Shown here: piece after piece, positions 24,001 through 32,692 of the stretch
How positions within the stretch are numbered: position 1 is the stretch's first letter
Layout of the letters: each line of letters begins with the position of its first letter
DNA from: Diplocloster agilis
GTDB lineage: Bacteria; Bacillota; Clostridia; Lachnospirales; Lachnospiraceae
DNA: 64,000 bases
Direction: 5' to 3'
NCBI RefSeq assembly: GCF_019042275.1
Contig: NZ_JAHQCW010000001.1
Location: 124,001 to 188,000, forward strand
Program-made: the position numbers and the translations under genes
The notes under the pieces: generated by a model
The model's database searches: none
What the model was told of the DNA's origin: nothing
What the model saw: only the letters and a program-made list of their open reading frames with translations

Positions 24001-25712
24001 GCTTCCCACTCCTTATAGGGGATCCTCACCTTTACTACGGTGGATACTCCCACGGTGCTCTCCACCTCTATGCCGTACTCATCCCCGAAATGAATCTTAA
24101 TGCGCTGATCCGTATTGGACAGGCCGATACCGTTAAATGTGGAAATCTTACTGGTATCAAACCCCTGCCCGTTATCCGTCACATCGATTTCAATGGTCTC
24201 ATTGATGCGGACTGCCTTGATATAAATCAGCCCTTCTTCGCTGTCATCATTTTCTTCAATCCCGTGAATGATGGCATTTTCCACAATAGGCTGGATCATA
24301 AATTTTAGAATCCTGGCCTTCTCCAGGCCCGGTTCGACATCCATATAACAGGAAATGGGCAGTACCGATTTGTACTTATATATTTCCAGATAATCGTTGA
24401 TATAGTCTAATTCAGTCTGGAGGGTTACATAGTCATTTCCGTTCTCCATACTCACGTGGAGCAGATCCATCAGCGCGTTCACCAGCCGCTCCACATTGGT
24501 TACCCGCTGTACATAGCACAGGTTCTTGATGGTATTTAACGTATTGAAGAGGAAATGCATGTTGATCTGTCCCTGGAGGGAGCGGATCTCCAGCGCCGTC
24601 TTTTCTTTTTCTTTGGTTTTGATGTCTTCCATCAGCTGCCGTATATCATCGGTCATCAGGTTGAACGCCTCGGCCACCTTCCCGAACTCATCCCGGCTGT
24701 TCAGTTCCACCTTCGTGTCCAGTGTACCTCCGCTGAAGTTTTGAAGGGCTCTGGTCAGGGAATCCACATTCCGGCTGATCCACTTGGAGAGAATACTGAT
24801 GACGCAGAGCATGATTCCCATCATCAGCAGGGTAATAATGAAAATATTCTGAAATTTGCTCCGTATATCGGACAGCAGGTTATCCATTGGAATCGCTATC
24901 GTGATGGCGATTTCATTTCCAAACAGCTGCTGGCTTATGGCCAGCCACTCGCTGTTCTCTTTGTCTTTTATGATCCGGTGGCTCTCTTCCCTGCCATTTT
25001 CGATATCATCAAAGTGCGCGGTCATCTCCGGGCTATCCTCCACTGCCGCGTAGCCGGAGGATGTATACAGACAGGAATTCTCCCGGGTACGCACCCGGAT
25101 CGCCGTGTTACCGGGGAATACATCGTCGAATATATCATTGATATCCGCCCGGTTCAAATTGACCAGGCAAAAGCCAATCCGTTTTCCATAGTAAAGGATA
25201 TTCCGGTACAGCATGATGTCATCCGGGGAAAAATCGGAATCTCCGTGGGCAAATACCAGTACATCCTCTGAATCCGGCGGAAGTATTTCATCCAGCCTGT
25301 TTTCTTTTACGAATTCGTAGTCGAATCTATTCCCACGGTAGACCAGGTCGCCGTTAAAATTCCCGATGGCGATGGACTGGATCACCGTATTATTGACATA
25401 GATACTGTTTATGTTCTCATCCAGCTTAGTCCGGGCCTGATTATTCAGGTATTCATTTTCCCAGCGGTTGTGGATATAACGGTCTACGGTACTGTTATTA
25501 TAGGTAAGGGTTCTGGTCTGGCTGCTGATATTTTTCAAAAGGCTCTCAAGCTCCCTCGCTCTTTCATCCAGCAGTACATTCATGGACTGGAACATGGTCT
25601 CCACCACCATAGATCTGGAATTCGTGTACCAGATGGCGGAGGTGATCGTTACGGCGAAGGCCAGGATCGCGCAGAGGATCAGCATTATTTTGTATTTGAA
25701 TTTTATATACAT
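23997..25712 (-). CDS. Sensor histidine kinase, YesM/LytS type
   Basis: 571 residues. N-terminal membrane segment (MLILCAILAFAVTITSAIW), an extracytoplasmic Cache-like sensor (~35-275), second membrane segment (NIFIITLLMMGIMLCVISIL), HAMP (SKWISRNVDSLTRALQ...), a His_kinase domain with the phosphorylated His in INMHFLFNTLNTIKN, and an HATPase with PIVENAIIHGIEE (N box) and DNGQGFD (G box). AGAGGAAAC precedes the ATG. It is co-transcribed with the overlapping response regulator and is probably tuned to a sugar or a sugar-loaded binding protein. Confidence 0.93.
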   Translation of the reverse strand: MYIKFKYKIMLILCAILAFAVTITSAIWYTNSRSMVVETMFQSMNVLLDERARELESLLKNISSQTRTLTYNNSTVDRYIHNRWENEYLNNQARTKLDENINSIYVNNTVIQSIAIGNFNGDLVYRGNRFDYEFVKENRLDEILPPDSEDVLVFAHGDSDFSPDDIMLYRNILYYGKRIGFCLVNLNRADINDIFDDVFPGNTAIRVRTRENSCLYTSSGYAAVEDSPEMTAHFDDIENGREESHRIIKDKENSEWLAISQQLFGNEIAITIAIPMDNLLSDIRSKFQNIFIITLLMMGIMLCVISILSKWISRNVDSLTRALQNFSGGTLDTKVELNSRDEFGKVAEAFNLMTDDIRQLMEDIKTKEKEKTALEIRSLQGQINMHFLFNTLNTIKNLCYVQRVTNVERLVNALMDLLHVSMENGNDYVTLQTELDYINDYLEIYKYKSVLPISCYMDVEPGLEKARILKFMIQPIVENAIIHGIEENDDSEEGLIYIKAVRINETIEIDVTDNGQGFDTSKISTFNGIGLSNTDQRIKIHFGDEYGIEVESTVGVSTVVKVRIPYKEWEA

Positions 25713-25772
25713 TTTTAGTTTCCTCTGAAGGGGGGATTTTTATTCCGAATTGCTTTCCGAACAGTTATCGAC

Positions 25773-25781
25773 ATTATAACA
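25773..25781 (-). promoter_or_regulatory. Extended -10 promoter candidate for the two-component operon
   Basis: On the minus strand TGTTATAAT, a perfect TATAAT with the TG of an extended -10 element, about 60 nt before the kinase ATG. No good -35 box is seen at 17 nt, as is usual for extended -10 promoters. Confidence 0.45.
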
Positions 25782-25927
25782 CAAAATCTTTCCATGCGTA
25801 TAGAGTGGATTGATAACCGCGCTATAACCAAGGTGTATTCCTATGGAATAAAAAAGAATCTCATAACATTTAATCACAGGCCGCCACGATCCTAATACAA
25901 TATAATAAAAAGTAAGTTAGGAGCTCT

Positions 25928-27295
25928 ATGATAACTGTTATCCTTATAATTTCATGTATTTTGCTGGCGCTCATCCTCATCCTGGGGATCGTGTGGCTGA
26001 TACGGACCAGGCACTTCCGTCCCAATCCCGACAAAGCCCAGCAGCAAAATGCGTTAAACAACGATCTGAAAGATTCTGGGTTTGCCTATCATCTCATGGA
26101 CGACTACTTTTACTCCCGGATGGACTGCTGGCAGCGGGAAGTGGGATACTGCCGGTTGTATGATGAAGGCGCGCCCTTTTTTAATATGATTTTCGATGCA
26201 GAACCGATCACATTTTCTTACGGCGGAAAGCGATGGCTGATAGAGCTGTGGAAAGGCCAATATGGTATCACCACAGGCGCAGAAATCGGAATATACAATA
26301 CCACTCTTGAGGACCTGGACACCGACCGTTTCCGGGGTACTTTTTATGAAAACATCCAGGACAGCGAATTTCTGCCTCTCTCCTTCGTCCTGCGCAGGAA
26401 AGGGCGGGTCCTGCTGCGAAGGGAGGCCACGCACTGGTGGCTGACAGCCTTTAAACTGGGAACATTTTCTAAGCTGCGGACGCTGACTATGGACGCTTCG
26501 ATCAGTTTCCCCGATGCGAAAATGTGTGCCGCGTTTGTCGGCGGCCTCATCGAAACCGGCTATCGGAGAAGGGAATACAAGGTTAGGGGAAACCGGGTGG
26601 ATATCCGGTTTACCAAGCCCCATTCGGATCAGCCCGCCTCCCGGAATAAACTCCAGGCCGGTATCGTACAAAAAGTGAATAAAAGCAATTGCAGATTGTA
26701 CAAAAAAGCAACCGCTAGATACAGCGACACGCTGGATAAGCTGGAGTATCTGAAAAACGCCATGCCGGAAGTCTATGAGCTGTTTGTGAAATCGCTCTAT
26801 GCCAAAGGAGTTTATGCGGCATTCGACTGGATCCGGGATATCATCTATCCTCATCATCCCGTGCCGCCGGTACCGCCTAAACCGCCGTACCCGCCGGTGC
26901 CTCCGTGTCCGCCTAAGCCTCCGTGTCCGCCGACGCCTCCGTGCCCGCCTAAGCCGCCGTGTCCGCCAATGCCGACATGTCCGCTTGAACCTACGTGTCC
27001 GCCGGTGTCCGCCTGCCTGCCTCTGCTTGGTTGTCCGCCCAAACCGTCGCGCCCGGCTATGCCTTCCTGTCCGGCTGTATCTTCCTTCCCGGACACGTCA
27101 TCGTGTCCCACCAGGCCTGTGAATTCGTTGGAACAGGATTATTCCGCAGAATCCCGGTGCGGACGGAGTCATTCTGATCTTTGTCACTCCGGCGACCAAG
27201 CTTTCCATTATGCATCGGAATACGCTCATGAGGATCATGTCCGCGAAATCTTAATGACAGGTCCGCAGGACGCTGAAAAAACTGATATTGAATAG
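25928..27295 (+). CDS. DUF4474 domain membrane protein with Pro/Cys-rich tail
   Basis: 455 residues, ribosome site TTAGGAG. One N-terminal membrane anchor (MITVILIISCILLALILILGIVWLI in segments), then a ~200-residue globular domain with QQNALNNDLKDSGFAYHLMDDYFYSRMDCWQREVGYC-type features of DUF4474 proteins (function unknown, common in Clostridia). From about residue 300 the tail is PPVPPKPPYPPVPPCPPKPP-like with Cys every six residues, then a more polar end. The tail is encoded by an 18-bp minisatellite-like CCGCC-rich stretch (about 26860-27115). It could be an extended or cross-linked stalk. Convergent with the esterase gene. Confidence 0.8.
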   Translation: MITVILIISCILLALILILGIVWLIRTRHFRPNPDKAQQQNALNNDLKDSGFAYHLMDDYFYSRMDCWQREVGYCRLYDEGAPFFNMIFDAEPITFSYGGKRWLIELWKGQYGITTGAEIGIYNTTLEDLDTDRFRGTFYENIQDSEFLPLSFVLRRKGRVLLRREATHWWLTAFKLGTFSKLRTLTMDASISFPDAKMCAAFVGGLIETGYRRREYKVRGNRVDIRFTKPHSDQPASRNKLQAGIVQKVNKSNCRLYKKATARYSDTLDKLEYLKNAMPEVYELFVKSLYAKGVYAAFDWIRDIIYPHHPVPPVPPKPPYPPVPPCPPKPPCPPTPPCPPKPPCPPMPTCPLEPTCPPVSACLPLLGCPPKPSRPAMPSCPAVSSFPDTSSCPTRPVNSLEQDYSAESRCGRSHSDLCHSGDQAFHYASEYAHEDHVREILMTGPQDAEKTDIE

Positions 27296-27305
27296 AAAGT
27301 ATGAC

Positions 27306-27345
27306 ATAGGGGAGGTGTGATTTTTGTAAATCACACCTCCCCTAT
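27306..27345. terminator. Convergent hairpin, 18-bp perfect stem
   Basis: ATAGGGGAGGTGTGATTT (27306-27323), loop TTGT, then its exact complement (27328-27345). It sits between the stops of the two convergent genes and can end both messages, although the T-runs on either side are short. Confidence 0.75.
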
Positions 27346-27448
27346 CTAATAATTCCTCATAATTTGTATAGAATACTCTCTACCGCATTACTGAATCTTC
27401 GCTGCGTTCTGCAATACCCCTGGGTTCTTAGTTTCTTTTATAACCGGT

Positions 27449-30448
27449 TTAAATTTCTTTTACAGAACGTCTTTTTATATAGATAACGGATACGGAGGCA
27501 GCCAGTATGGAGCTAATCATCAGGAACAACAGGGTTCCCGCCTCCGAGGTATCTCCCGTTGCCGCAGGTGTATTCTGACTGTCATTGCCGCTTCCACCGG
27601 CGCCGCCCGAATTATCGGAAGAATTATTGTCTGATCCTTTCCCCTGATCCGGTGTTGGTTCCGGCGTGGAAGGAGGCACCGGTGTCGGAGAAACCGTGGG
27701 TCCCGGTGTAACGTCTGGTTCCTGATCCGTAGTATCTGTAACTTTCAGATGGAAGCTAAAGGATTTACCACTGGCCAAATTGATCTTCAGATCCGTGTCC
27801 TCTGTCAATGTATTCAAATAGTTCATAAGCAGGACAATCCCGTCCGTATCGATTCTATAATCCGTCCCTTCCTCCAGTTTATCTATACTTATGATCACAT
27901 TTCCATTCAGTTTAAGCGGAATGGTTATTTCTTTATGATCCGAGCCCTTTGAATTTTTGTCAAAGGTACCTGATGTATTTGATAACTCAGCGTCAAACAA
28001 CCCATTTTTCAGGAAATGATCACTGTGCATTTTCATGGATGCAGGCATACCAGCCATGTAAAAGGCGCTGTTATGGCCGCCGTCCCGCAAATCGTACCCG
28101 TGTTCTTTTCCCACGCTGTCCAAATATTCATGGGTATTGACCGTCCCCCTGTAATCCACCATAGTATCCTGAAGTCCGCAGTCTACATAGAAATCATAAG
28201 CTTCCAGCTGGCTTTCACTCAAACTCTTCAGGCAGTTCAGGCTTTCCTGATTCAGAGCTCCCATATGGCTCGCCACGGAGGTATACAGCTCGGAATACAA
28301 AGTTCCGATGCACATTGCTCCAAAACCACCCATAGAAATCCCAGTCACACCGCTGAATTTGGCATCACCGAGCGCCCGGTAATTCTTCAAAATTTCCGAC
28401 CGGATTTCCGAGGTTACATGTGTCCTCCAGGGACCGGTAGAGTCATGATTTGACGGATCATAATCCGAATCCCGGTAAAAACTATTTTTTCCTGAATCCG
28501 GCATAACTACGATCATCTCCGTCACCGCTCCGCTTGCAATCTGCTGATCCATAAACGCACCGATTTGGTCTACATTGATGAAAGAGCTGCTGCTGGAATT
28601 AATTCCGTGAAGAAGATAAACCACCGGATAGTTCCGACTATCATTTTCATAATAACCGGGGGGCAGATATATCCCATACTTCAGGGTCTGGTTAAAGAGA
28701 GCGGATTCATAGGAGACCGCATAACATCTGCTCCAGTTGCCGTATTCCAATATCTTGCCGCCCTCATCCGCATAACAGATTTCAACGGTGTCTGAAAAAA
28801 TGACCGCCTGAGCGCCGCTGTTTCTGTCATTCCCTGTTATTGTTCGATTTGCGGAATACCAATACCGTCCCTGGTCATCTTTATAGGCTCCCGCATTCTC
28901 ATCCTGTACGTTTATATTGTCGTAGGGCGACAGCATGTCCTGAATTTCTTTCAGCCTTTCTTCCTTTGTATGGCCATCATTTTTATAATCATCGGAAATA
29001 GTTGCCGCATACGCGTTCATATCGCCGGCATTCATGGCATTTATCTGGCTTTGCACGACGGCATCCAGTTCTGCCGATGTGACCGGATCGGCGGGAAGGC
29101 CTTTTACCGCACGCACTGCCAGCTCATTCCCGCAGATTGCATAGGGATTGCCGCTGTAGAATCCCCCGTTTCCATTATTGTTATATACGCGGATGCATAT
29201 CTCATTTTTCCCGCCCAGATTCAGGCAGCTGGTCGGAATCTTATATTCCCTGTTAACTTCCCAGTAGGATTTTTCAAATTTTACCTGATCTTCTTTATTA
29301 GCGTTACTATAGTCAAAGCCGCCATTGGCAGGAAACTGATTTGTTTTATTACCATTGCCGTCTACAAATCCGCTGGAAGCTACCAGCTGTCCGTTAATAT
29401 AGATTACATCCATATCGTCAATGATACCCATCAGCAGTGTAACCTCATGATCCGATGTGAAATCCGCCGGCAAATCGAAGTTTCTGCATACCCATGCTTC
29501 GGACCAGGATGGGAACATAGCCGTATCAGGCGCAGAAGCCGCCAGAGGAGCAGGGGCGGAGGCAGAAGCCGCTCTTCCTAATACCGCCTGTGACAGAGAT
29601 GGTTCCGGCTCTGATTCCGGGACGTTCGTTTGTTCCGGTTCTGTTGTAGTTTCCGGGACTGCCGTCGGTTCCGGTTCTGTTGTAGTTTCCGGGACTGCCG
29701 TCGGTTCCGGTTCTGCTGTGGTTTCCGGGGTTGCCGAAGGTTCCGGTTCTGCTGTGGTTTCCGGGACTGCCGTCGGTTCCGGTTTTGCTGTGGTTTCCGG
29801 AGCTGCCGTCGGTTCCGGTTTTGCTGTGGTCTCCGGAGCTGCCGTCGGTTCCGGTTCTGCTGTGGTTTCCGGGACTGTCGAAGGTTCCGGTTCTGCTGTG
29901 GTTTCCGGGACTGCCGTCGGTTCAAGCTCTGGATTTACTGTGGTTTCCGGGGCTGCCGTCGGCTCAGAACTTAGCGTAGCTGCAGGCTCATTTGTTAACT
30001 CTGGCGCCGGATCAATTGGCTGTTCCCTGTTTGTCCCAAATGTCTGCATCGACTTATTCTGATCATCTTCTCCTGCCGGTTCAGTCTCATTCTCTTCCTC
30101 GGCCAAGACGCTTGGTTGGGCTGGCCGGTCAATAGGAAGCAGTCCTCCTGTCGATACATCCGCCCACGGCATATCCACCTTTTCCCAAGTATTCCATACA
30201 GACTCGTCCGGAAGCCCTGCGGAATCTGCGTCTTCCCAGGTCACATTAACCATGTTATACGGAAAATACTGGAACATCCTGTTATATGTACGATAAAGTT
30301 TAAAATTCCATTCTCCATCAAGTTCCACAAATTTTGACGCTTTACTCTCCGTCGCATTTGCCGGGATATTAACTGCAGGTACCATTAGAATGATTGCCAA
30401 AAGCAGTGTTAATATTTTCTTCATTTGTGTATGTCTTTTCTTCACCAA
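27449..30448 (-). CDS. Surface-anchored esterase with repeat array
   Basis: 999 residues. Signal peptide (KKILTLLLAIILMVPAVN), then the front of a GH2-like sugar-binding jelly roll (~41-110, DGEWNFKLYRT...WEKVDMPW), interrupted by a PETTAEPEPTAV repeat array (~150-285), then the rest of the jelly roll (~315-450, SWSEAWVCRNFDLPADF), an NTF2-like domain (~455-575), and a FrmB/feruloyl-esterase-type alpha/beta hydrolase (~585-810; HGINSSS oxyanion loop, Ser705 in GISMGGFG, His in GGHNSAFY). The C terminus has a Pro/Thr/Ser/Gly linker, PAATGD, a membrane span and basic tail, like a sortase signal. A TTG at 30448 with GGAGGGAG 7 nt upstream is the likely start. Confidence 0.85.
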   Translation of the reverse strand: MVKKRHTQMKKILTLLLAIILMVPAVNIPANATESKASKFVELDGEWNFKLYRTYNRMFQYFPYNMVNVTWEDADSAGLPDESVWNTWEKVDMPWADVSTGGLLPIDRPAQPSVLAEEENETEPAGEDDQNKSMQTFGTNREQPIDPAPELTNEPAATLSSEPTAAPETTVNPELEPTAVPETTAEPEPSTVPETTAEPEPTAAPETTAKPEPTAAPETTAKPEPTAVPETTAEPEPSATPETTAEPEPTAVPETTTEPEPTAVPETTTEPEQTNVPESEPEPSLSQAVLGRAASASAPAPLAASAPDTAMFPSWSEAWVCRNFDLPADFTSDHEVTLLMGIIDDMDVIYINGQLVASSGFVDGNGNKTNQFPANGGFDYSNANKEDQVKFEKSYWEVNREYKIPTSCLNLGGKNEICIRVYNNNGNGGFYSGNPYAICGNELAVRAVKGLPADPVTSAELDAVVQSQINAMNAGDMNAYAATISDDYKNDGHTKEERLKEIQDMLSPYDNINVQDENAGAYKDDQGRYWYSANRTITGNDRNSGAQAVIFSDTVEICYADEGGKILEYGNWSRCYAVSYESALFNQTLKYGIYLPPGYYENDSRNYPVVYLLHGINSSSSSFINVDQIGAFMDQQIASGAVTEMIVVMPDSGKNSFYRDSDYDPSNHDSTGPWRTHVTSEIRSEILKNYRALGDAKFSGVTGISMGGFGAMCIGTLYSELYTSVASHMGALNQESLNCLKSLSESQLEAYDFYVDCGLQDTMVDYRGTVNTHEYLDSVGKEHGYDLRDGGHNSAFYMAGMPASMKMHSDHFLKNGLFDAELSNTSGTFDKNSKGSDHKEITIPLKLNGNVIISIDKLEEGTDYRIDTDGIVLLMNYLNTLTEDTDLKINLASGKSFSFHLKVTDTTDQEPDVTPGPTVSPTPVPPSTPEPTPDQGKGSDNNSSDNSGGAGGSGNDSQNTPAATGDTSEAGTLLFLMISSILAASVSVIYIKRRSVKEI
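29638..29925. repeat. 36-bp minisatellite, about 8 units
   Basis: Eight head-to-tail 36-bp units of the form GGTTCTGCTGTGGTTTCC-GGGACTGCCGTCGGTTCC (18+18 nt) with point differences, flanked by decayed copies. Each unit codes for PETTAEPEPTAV-like 12 residues in the esterase on the minus strand. Unit length divisible by three leaves several frames open, which explains overlapping spurious frames here. Copy number is expected to vary between strains. Confidence 0.9.
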
Positions 30449-30540
30449 TGCTCTTCTCCCTCCATTCTTCTTTCTGTTTCATTCTGCATTCTGCTCCATT
30501 AAACTATTGTCTTCCTTTTTCATACAGTGCCTTTCTTATA

Positions 30541-30595
30541 TTAATTAAATTTTTTAATTAAATAATATTATAAGTTTTTATGCACTATTTGTCAA
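30541..30595 (-). promoter_or_regulatory. Consensus promoter and palindrome for the esterase gene
   Basis: On the minus strand a perfect TTGACA (30590-30595), 17 nt, TATAAT (30567-30572). Just past the expected start point is a palindrome TTAATTAAA-TTT-TTTAATTAA (30541-30561), placed where a repressor could block initiation. The leader to the start codon is ~110 nt. Confidence 0.7.
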
Positions 30596-30742
30596 TTTTA
30601 TTCAAGAATATAACTCATTTTTGTAAAATTTATCTATATTTTTTAACGCTTTTAATCATTTCCATGTTAAAAATGTCCGAATCTCCGGACTATATAAAAA
30701 CTTGACACTTAGATGTAAAATTTCTAATATTTTCGTAGAATT

Positions 30743-30868
30743 AAAAAAGATGCTGTTACAAATTGAATTCCAGTGTTCTGGCCATTATTTTGACTGGCCG
30801 GCGCTGCAATGCACTTTGTAACAACATCCATATTTTGTTGCTTCCTCTTATGACAATCCTGTGTAATA
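30743..30868. repeat. Repeat copy 1, 3' of the PD-(D/E)XK-like gene
   Basis: About 125 bp that match 32128-32252 in the same orientation at roughly 85-90% by eye. Each copy holds an inverted repeat TGTTACAAA ... TTTGTAACA around ~50 nt (with CTGGCCGGCGCTGCAA in the middle), and on the minus strand the hairpin is followed by a run of T (GCATCTTTTTTAA), so each can act as a terminator for the minus-strand gene before it. Confidence 0.85.
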
Positions 30869-30963
30869 TCCCAACCCTGGGAAGAAATTTGTTCTACGGG
30901 AGATTATCCGATATTCGGGTTGATCCTCCTGCAGGGAGACACCCTTTATTTTTCGTTTTCACA

Positions 30964-31842
30964 TTACTCTATGCGATCAAGAAATTCTTCGATGCTGTCC
31001 GCTCTCGCCGCCAACTTTAACCAGGCAGATAAAATACTTACATCCTTCTGAGAAGTAACGCGTATGCGAAGCGGTTCCGGCACTTGCCCTAACTCTCCCA
31101 AAAGTTCCAAAACATCATCTGCTTTCCCTTGTTCTATCCCCAAATTTTCACGTTCTTTCAACTCATCCGCAAATAATTCCCGTAATGCTTCACACATTTT
31201 TCTGCCCTCCTGATATTTTTTCCAGTTCGCCCGTACGATCAGATCCATCGCAGCCGCGTATAACGGGTTCCTTTCCATTCCTTTATATGCCTTGGCCAAC
31301 GGTTCAATATCCGCTTTCAGCTCCAGGTCATTTCTCAGACGTCCCAGCCAGACATTCTCTTCTTTTGACAACTCTCCGATTATAAGAATCTGTATCGGGA
31401 ACAAAAAACCTGAAACATAATAGATCCCCGGATACGGCCTATCTACTTCTGCATGATAAATGTCTTGTAAATACAATAGCAGCTTTCTTGGATAATGGTA
31501 TCCAGCCAGTGTTATGGTTAATTCCTCCGGTGGAATCTCCATCTCATGTTCTGTGTTGGCTTGATAAATACAGGTATATCCGTTTACTTTAAAAAAACTG
31601 TTGATACTAATATAGTCTTCCGGCCCTTTATATTCTACAATATTATACCGACGAAAGATCCTGCCGATACTTTTCTCAATCCGGAAACCGGGTTCCTTTT
31701 TTATAATCAACGTATCGATCTGAAGCGGTTTACTCGAGAGGTTATATTCCCGCTCAAATTGAAGGAAATCTTCTTCCTTAGATAATTCAATCTGCAGGGC
31801 CGCCTGGAATGCCGGATGCCATTGCAATATCCTTTTTCCCAT
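30964..31842 (-). CDS. PD-(D/E)XK nuclease family protein, Rpn/transposase-like
   Basis: 292 residues, no signal or membrane span. It carries an Asp in LQIDTLIIKKE (~residue 43) and EYKGPED (~70), the D...ExK core of a PD-(D/E)XK nuclease, followed by INSFFKVNGYTCIYQ. Proteins like this, with a helical C-terminal half and a KGxEEGxxxG-like linker (here NLGIEQGKADDVLELL), are abundant in Lachnospiraceae and related to Rpn/YhgA recombination-promoting nucleases. A repeated ~125-bp element lies on each side of the gene. Function in the host is unknown. Confidence 0.65.
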   Translation of the reverse strand: MGKRILQWHPAFQAALQIELSKEEDFLQFEREYNLSSKPLQIDTLIIKKEPGFRIEKSIGRIFRRYNIVEYKGPEDYISINSFFKVNGYTCIYQANTEHEMEIPPEELTITLAGYHYPRKLLLYLQDIYHAEVDRPYPGIYYVSGFLFPIQILIIGELSKEENVWLGRLRNDLELKADIEPLAKAYKGMERNPLYAAAMDLIVRANWKKYQEGRKMCEALRELFADELKERENLGIEQGKADDVLELLGELGQVPEPLRIRVTSQKDVSILSAWLKLAARADSIEEFLDRIE

Positions 31843-31951
31843 ATATACTTCTCCTATCTATTATAATAGAATTTATCCGGTTCTTCAATGGTCATTCCAT
31901 AAGCATTCCTCCGCTTCTTCGATCTTTTTATTGTGTTATCGCGCTGAATCT

Positions 31952-32009
31952 TCGGCCGATTCGGCCATTAATGTGCTGTGCAGCACTTAAGAGTGTCACA
32001 TATGTGACA
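31952..32009. promoter_or_regulatory. Cluster of short perfect palindromes
   Basis: TCGGCCGA (31952-31959), GTGCTG-TG-CAGCAC (31973-31986) and TGTCACATATGTGACA (31994-32009, 16 bp, perfect). The last resembles a CRP/FNR-type half-site arrangement but that family uses other spacing. They lie upstream of the nuclease-like gene on the minus strand, with an A+T-rich stretch further up, and may be operators. The rest of 31843-32127 holds nothing else I can name. Confidence 0.45.
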
Positions 32010-32127
32010 AATAGAATCCTTCTGCGGTTTAGACCCGCAAAGATCTGTGACGATCTGAGTTTTATTATACATAATTTACATATATTCTGCAATATTCAGA
32101 TATATTGAAAATGGTACTGAAAAGCGC

Positions 32128-32252
32128 AAAAAAAATGCTGTTACAAATTGAATTACAGTATCCAGGCCATTATTCTGACCGGCCGGCGCTGCAACGCACT
32201 TTGTAACAACATACATATTTTGTTTCTTCCTCTTACGGCAATCCTGTGTAAT
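32128..32252. repeat. Repeat copy 2, 3' of the coat-like gene
   Basis: Second copy of the ~125-bp element at 30743-30868, same orientation. TGTTACAAA/TTTGTAACA stem ends on the minus strand with GCATTTTTTTTGCG, a good terminator tail, 12 nt past the stop of the 142-aa gene. Both copies include the trailing CAATCCTGTGTAAT motif. Confidence 0.85.
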
Positions 32253-32263
32253 CATCCACAGGA

Positions 32264-32692
32264 TTACAGAAATTTCTTCATCTCATCCACATTTGCCTGT
32301 TCCGTCTTAATATGCTTTTCCGCCAGTTTTTTAACGTCCTGGTCAGAGTCATCATAATCATGCAGGCTTTTTGTCATGTTCGTAATCCCCATGGTGCTGC
32401 CCTGGATCATAAGCTCCGCGATTTTGGAGGCCGAGTTATCCATCATCGTCTTCGCACTGGATGAGACGTAAGACATCATTTTCGCCATGGGATTCGCACT
32501 CGTGGGTTCCTGGTTTCTCTCGTGCAGCATTTTATCCGCCGTGTCGTAGGTTTTCTGATACTCCGACAGCTGCCTGGTCAGCACCTGGCTTAAATTGGAA
32601 TCCTCCGTCTGCTTGAGTATATGCATGATACCATCCCGTCCCATTTCCGCATTTTCACAGATATCACGCAGCAAGTCTACATCATTGATCAT
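32264..32692 (-). CDS. Small helical protein, spore-coat/DUF2383-like
   Basis: 142 residues starting MINDVDLLRDICENAEMGRDGI after GGAGGG. Almost entirely amphipathic helix, rich in Met, Asp, Lys and Gln (LTRQLSEYQKTYDTADKML; MSYVSSSAKTMMDNSASKIAELMIQGS; KKLAEKHIKTEQANVDEMKKFL). The pattern is like the ferritin-like four-helix DUF2383/CotF-type proteins of spore formers, but no metal site is clear. No signal peptide. Alone, followed by repeat copy 2. Confidence 0.6.
   Translation of the reverse strand: MINDVDLLRDICENAEMGRDGIMHILKQTEDSNLSQVLTRQLSEYQKTYDTADKMLHERNQEPTSANPMAKMMSYVSSSAKTMMDNSASKIAELMIQGSTMGITNMTKSLHDYDDSDQDVKKLAEKHIKTEQANVDEMKKFL

Noticed and set aside
29457-30062. Several 80-200 aa frames on both strands in the esterase repeat region
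   Set aside because: The 36-bp repeat unit keeps several frames open; only the minus-strand esterase frame has flanking domains.
30743-32252. Insertion sequence with a transposase
   Set aside because: The flanking repeats are direct, not terminal inverted, and no transposase catalytic triad is present; the gene is nuclease-like only.
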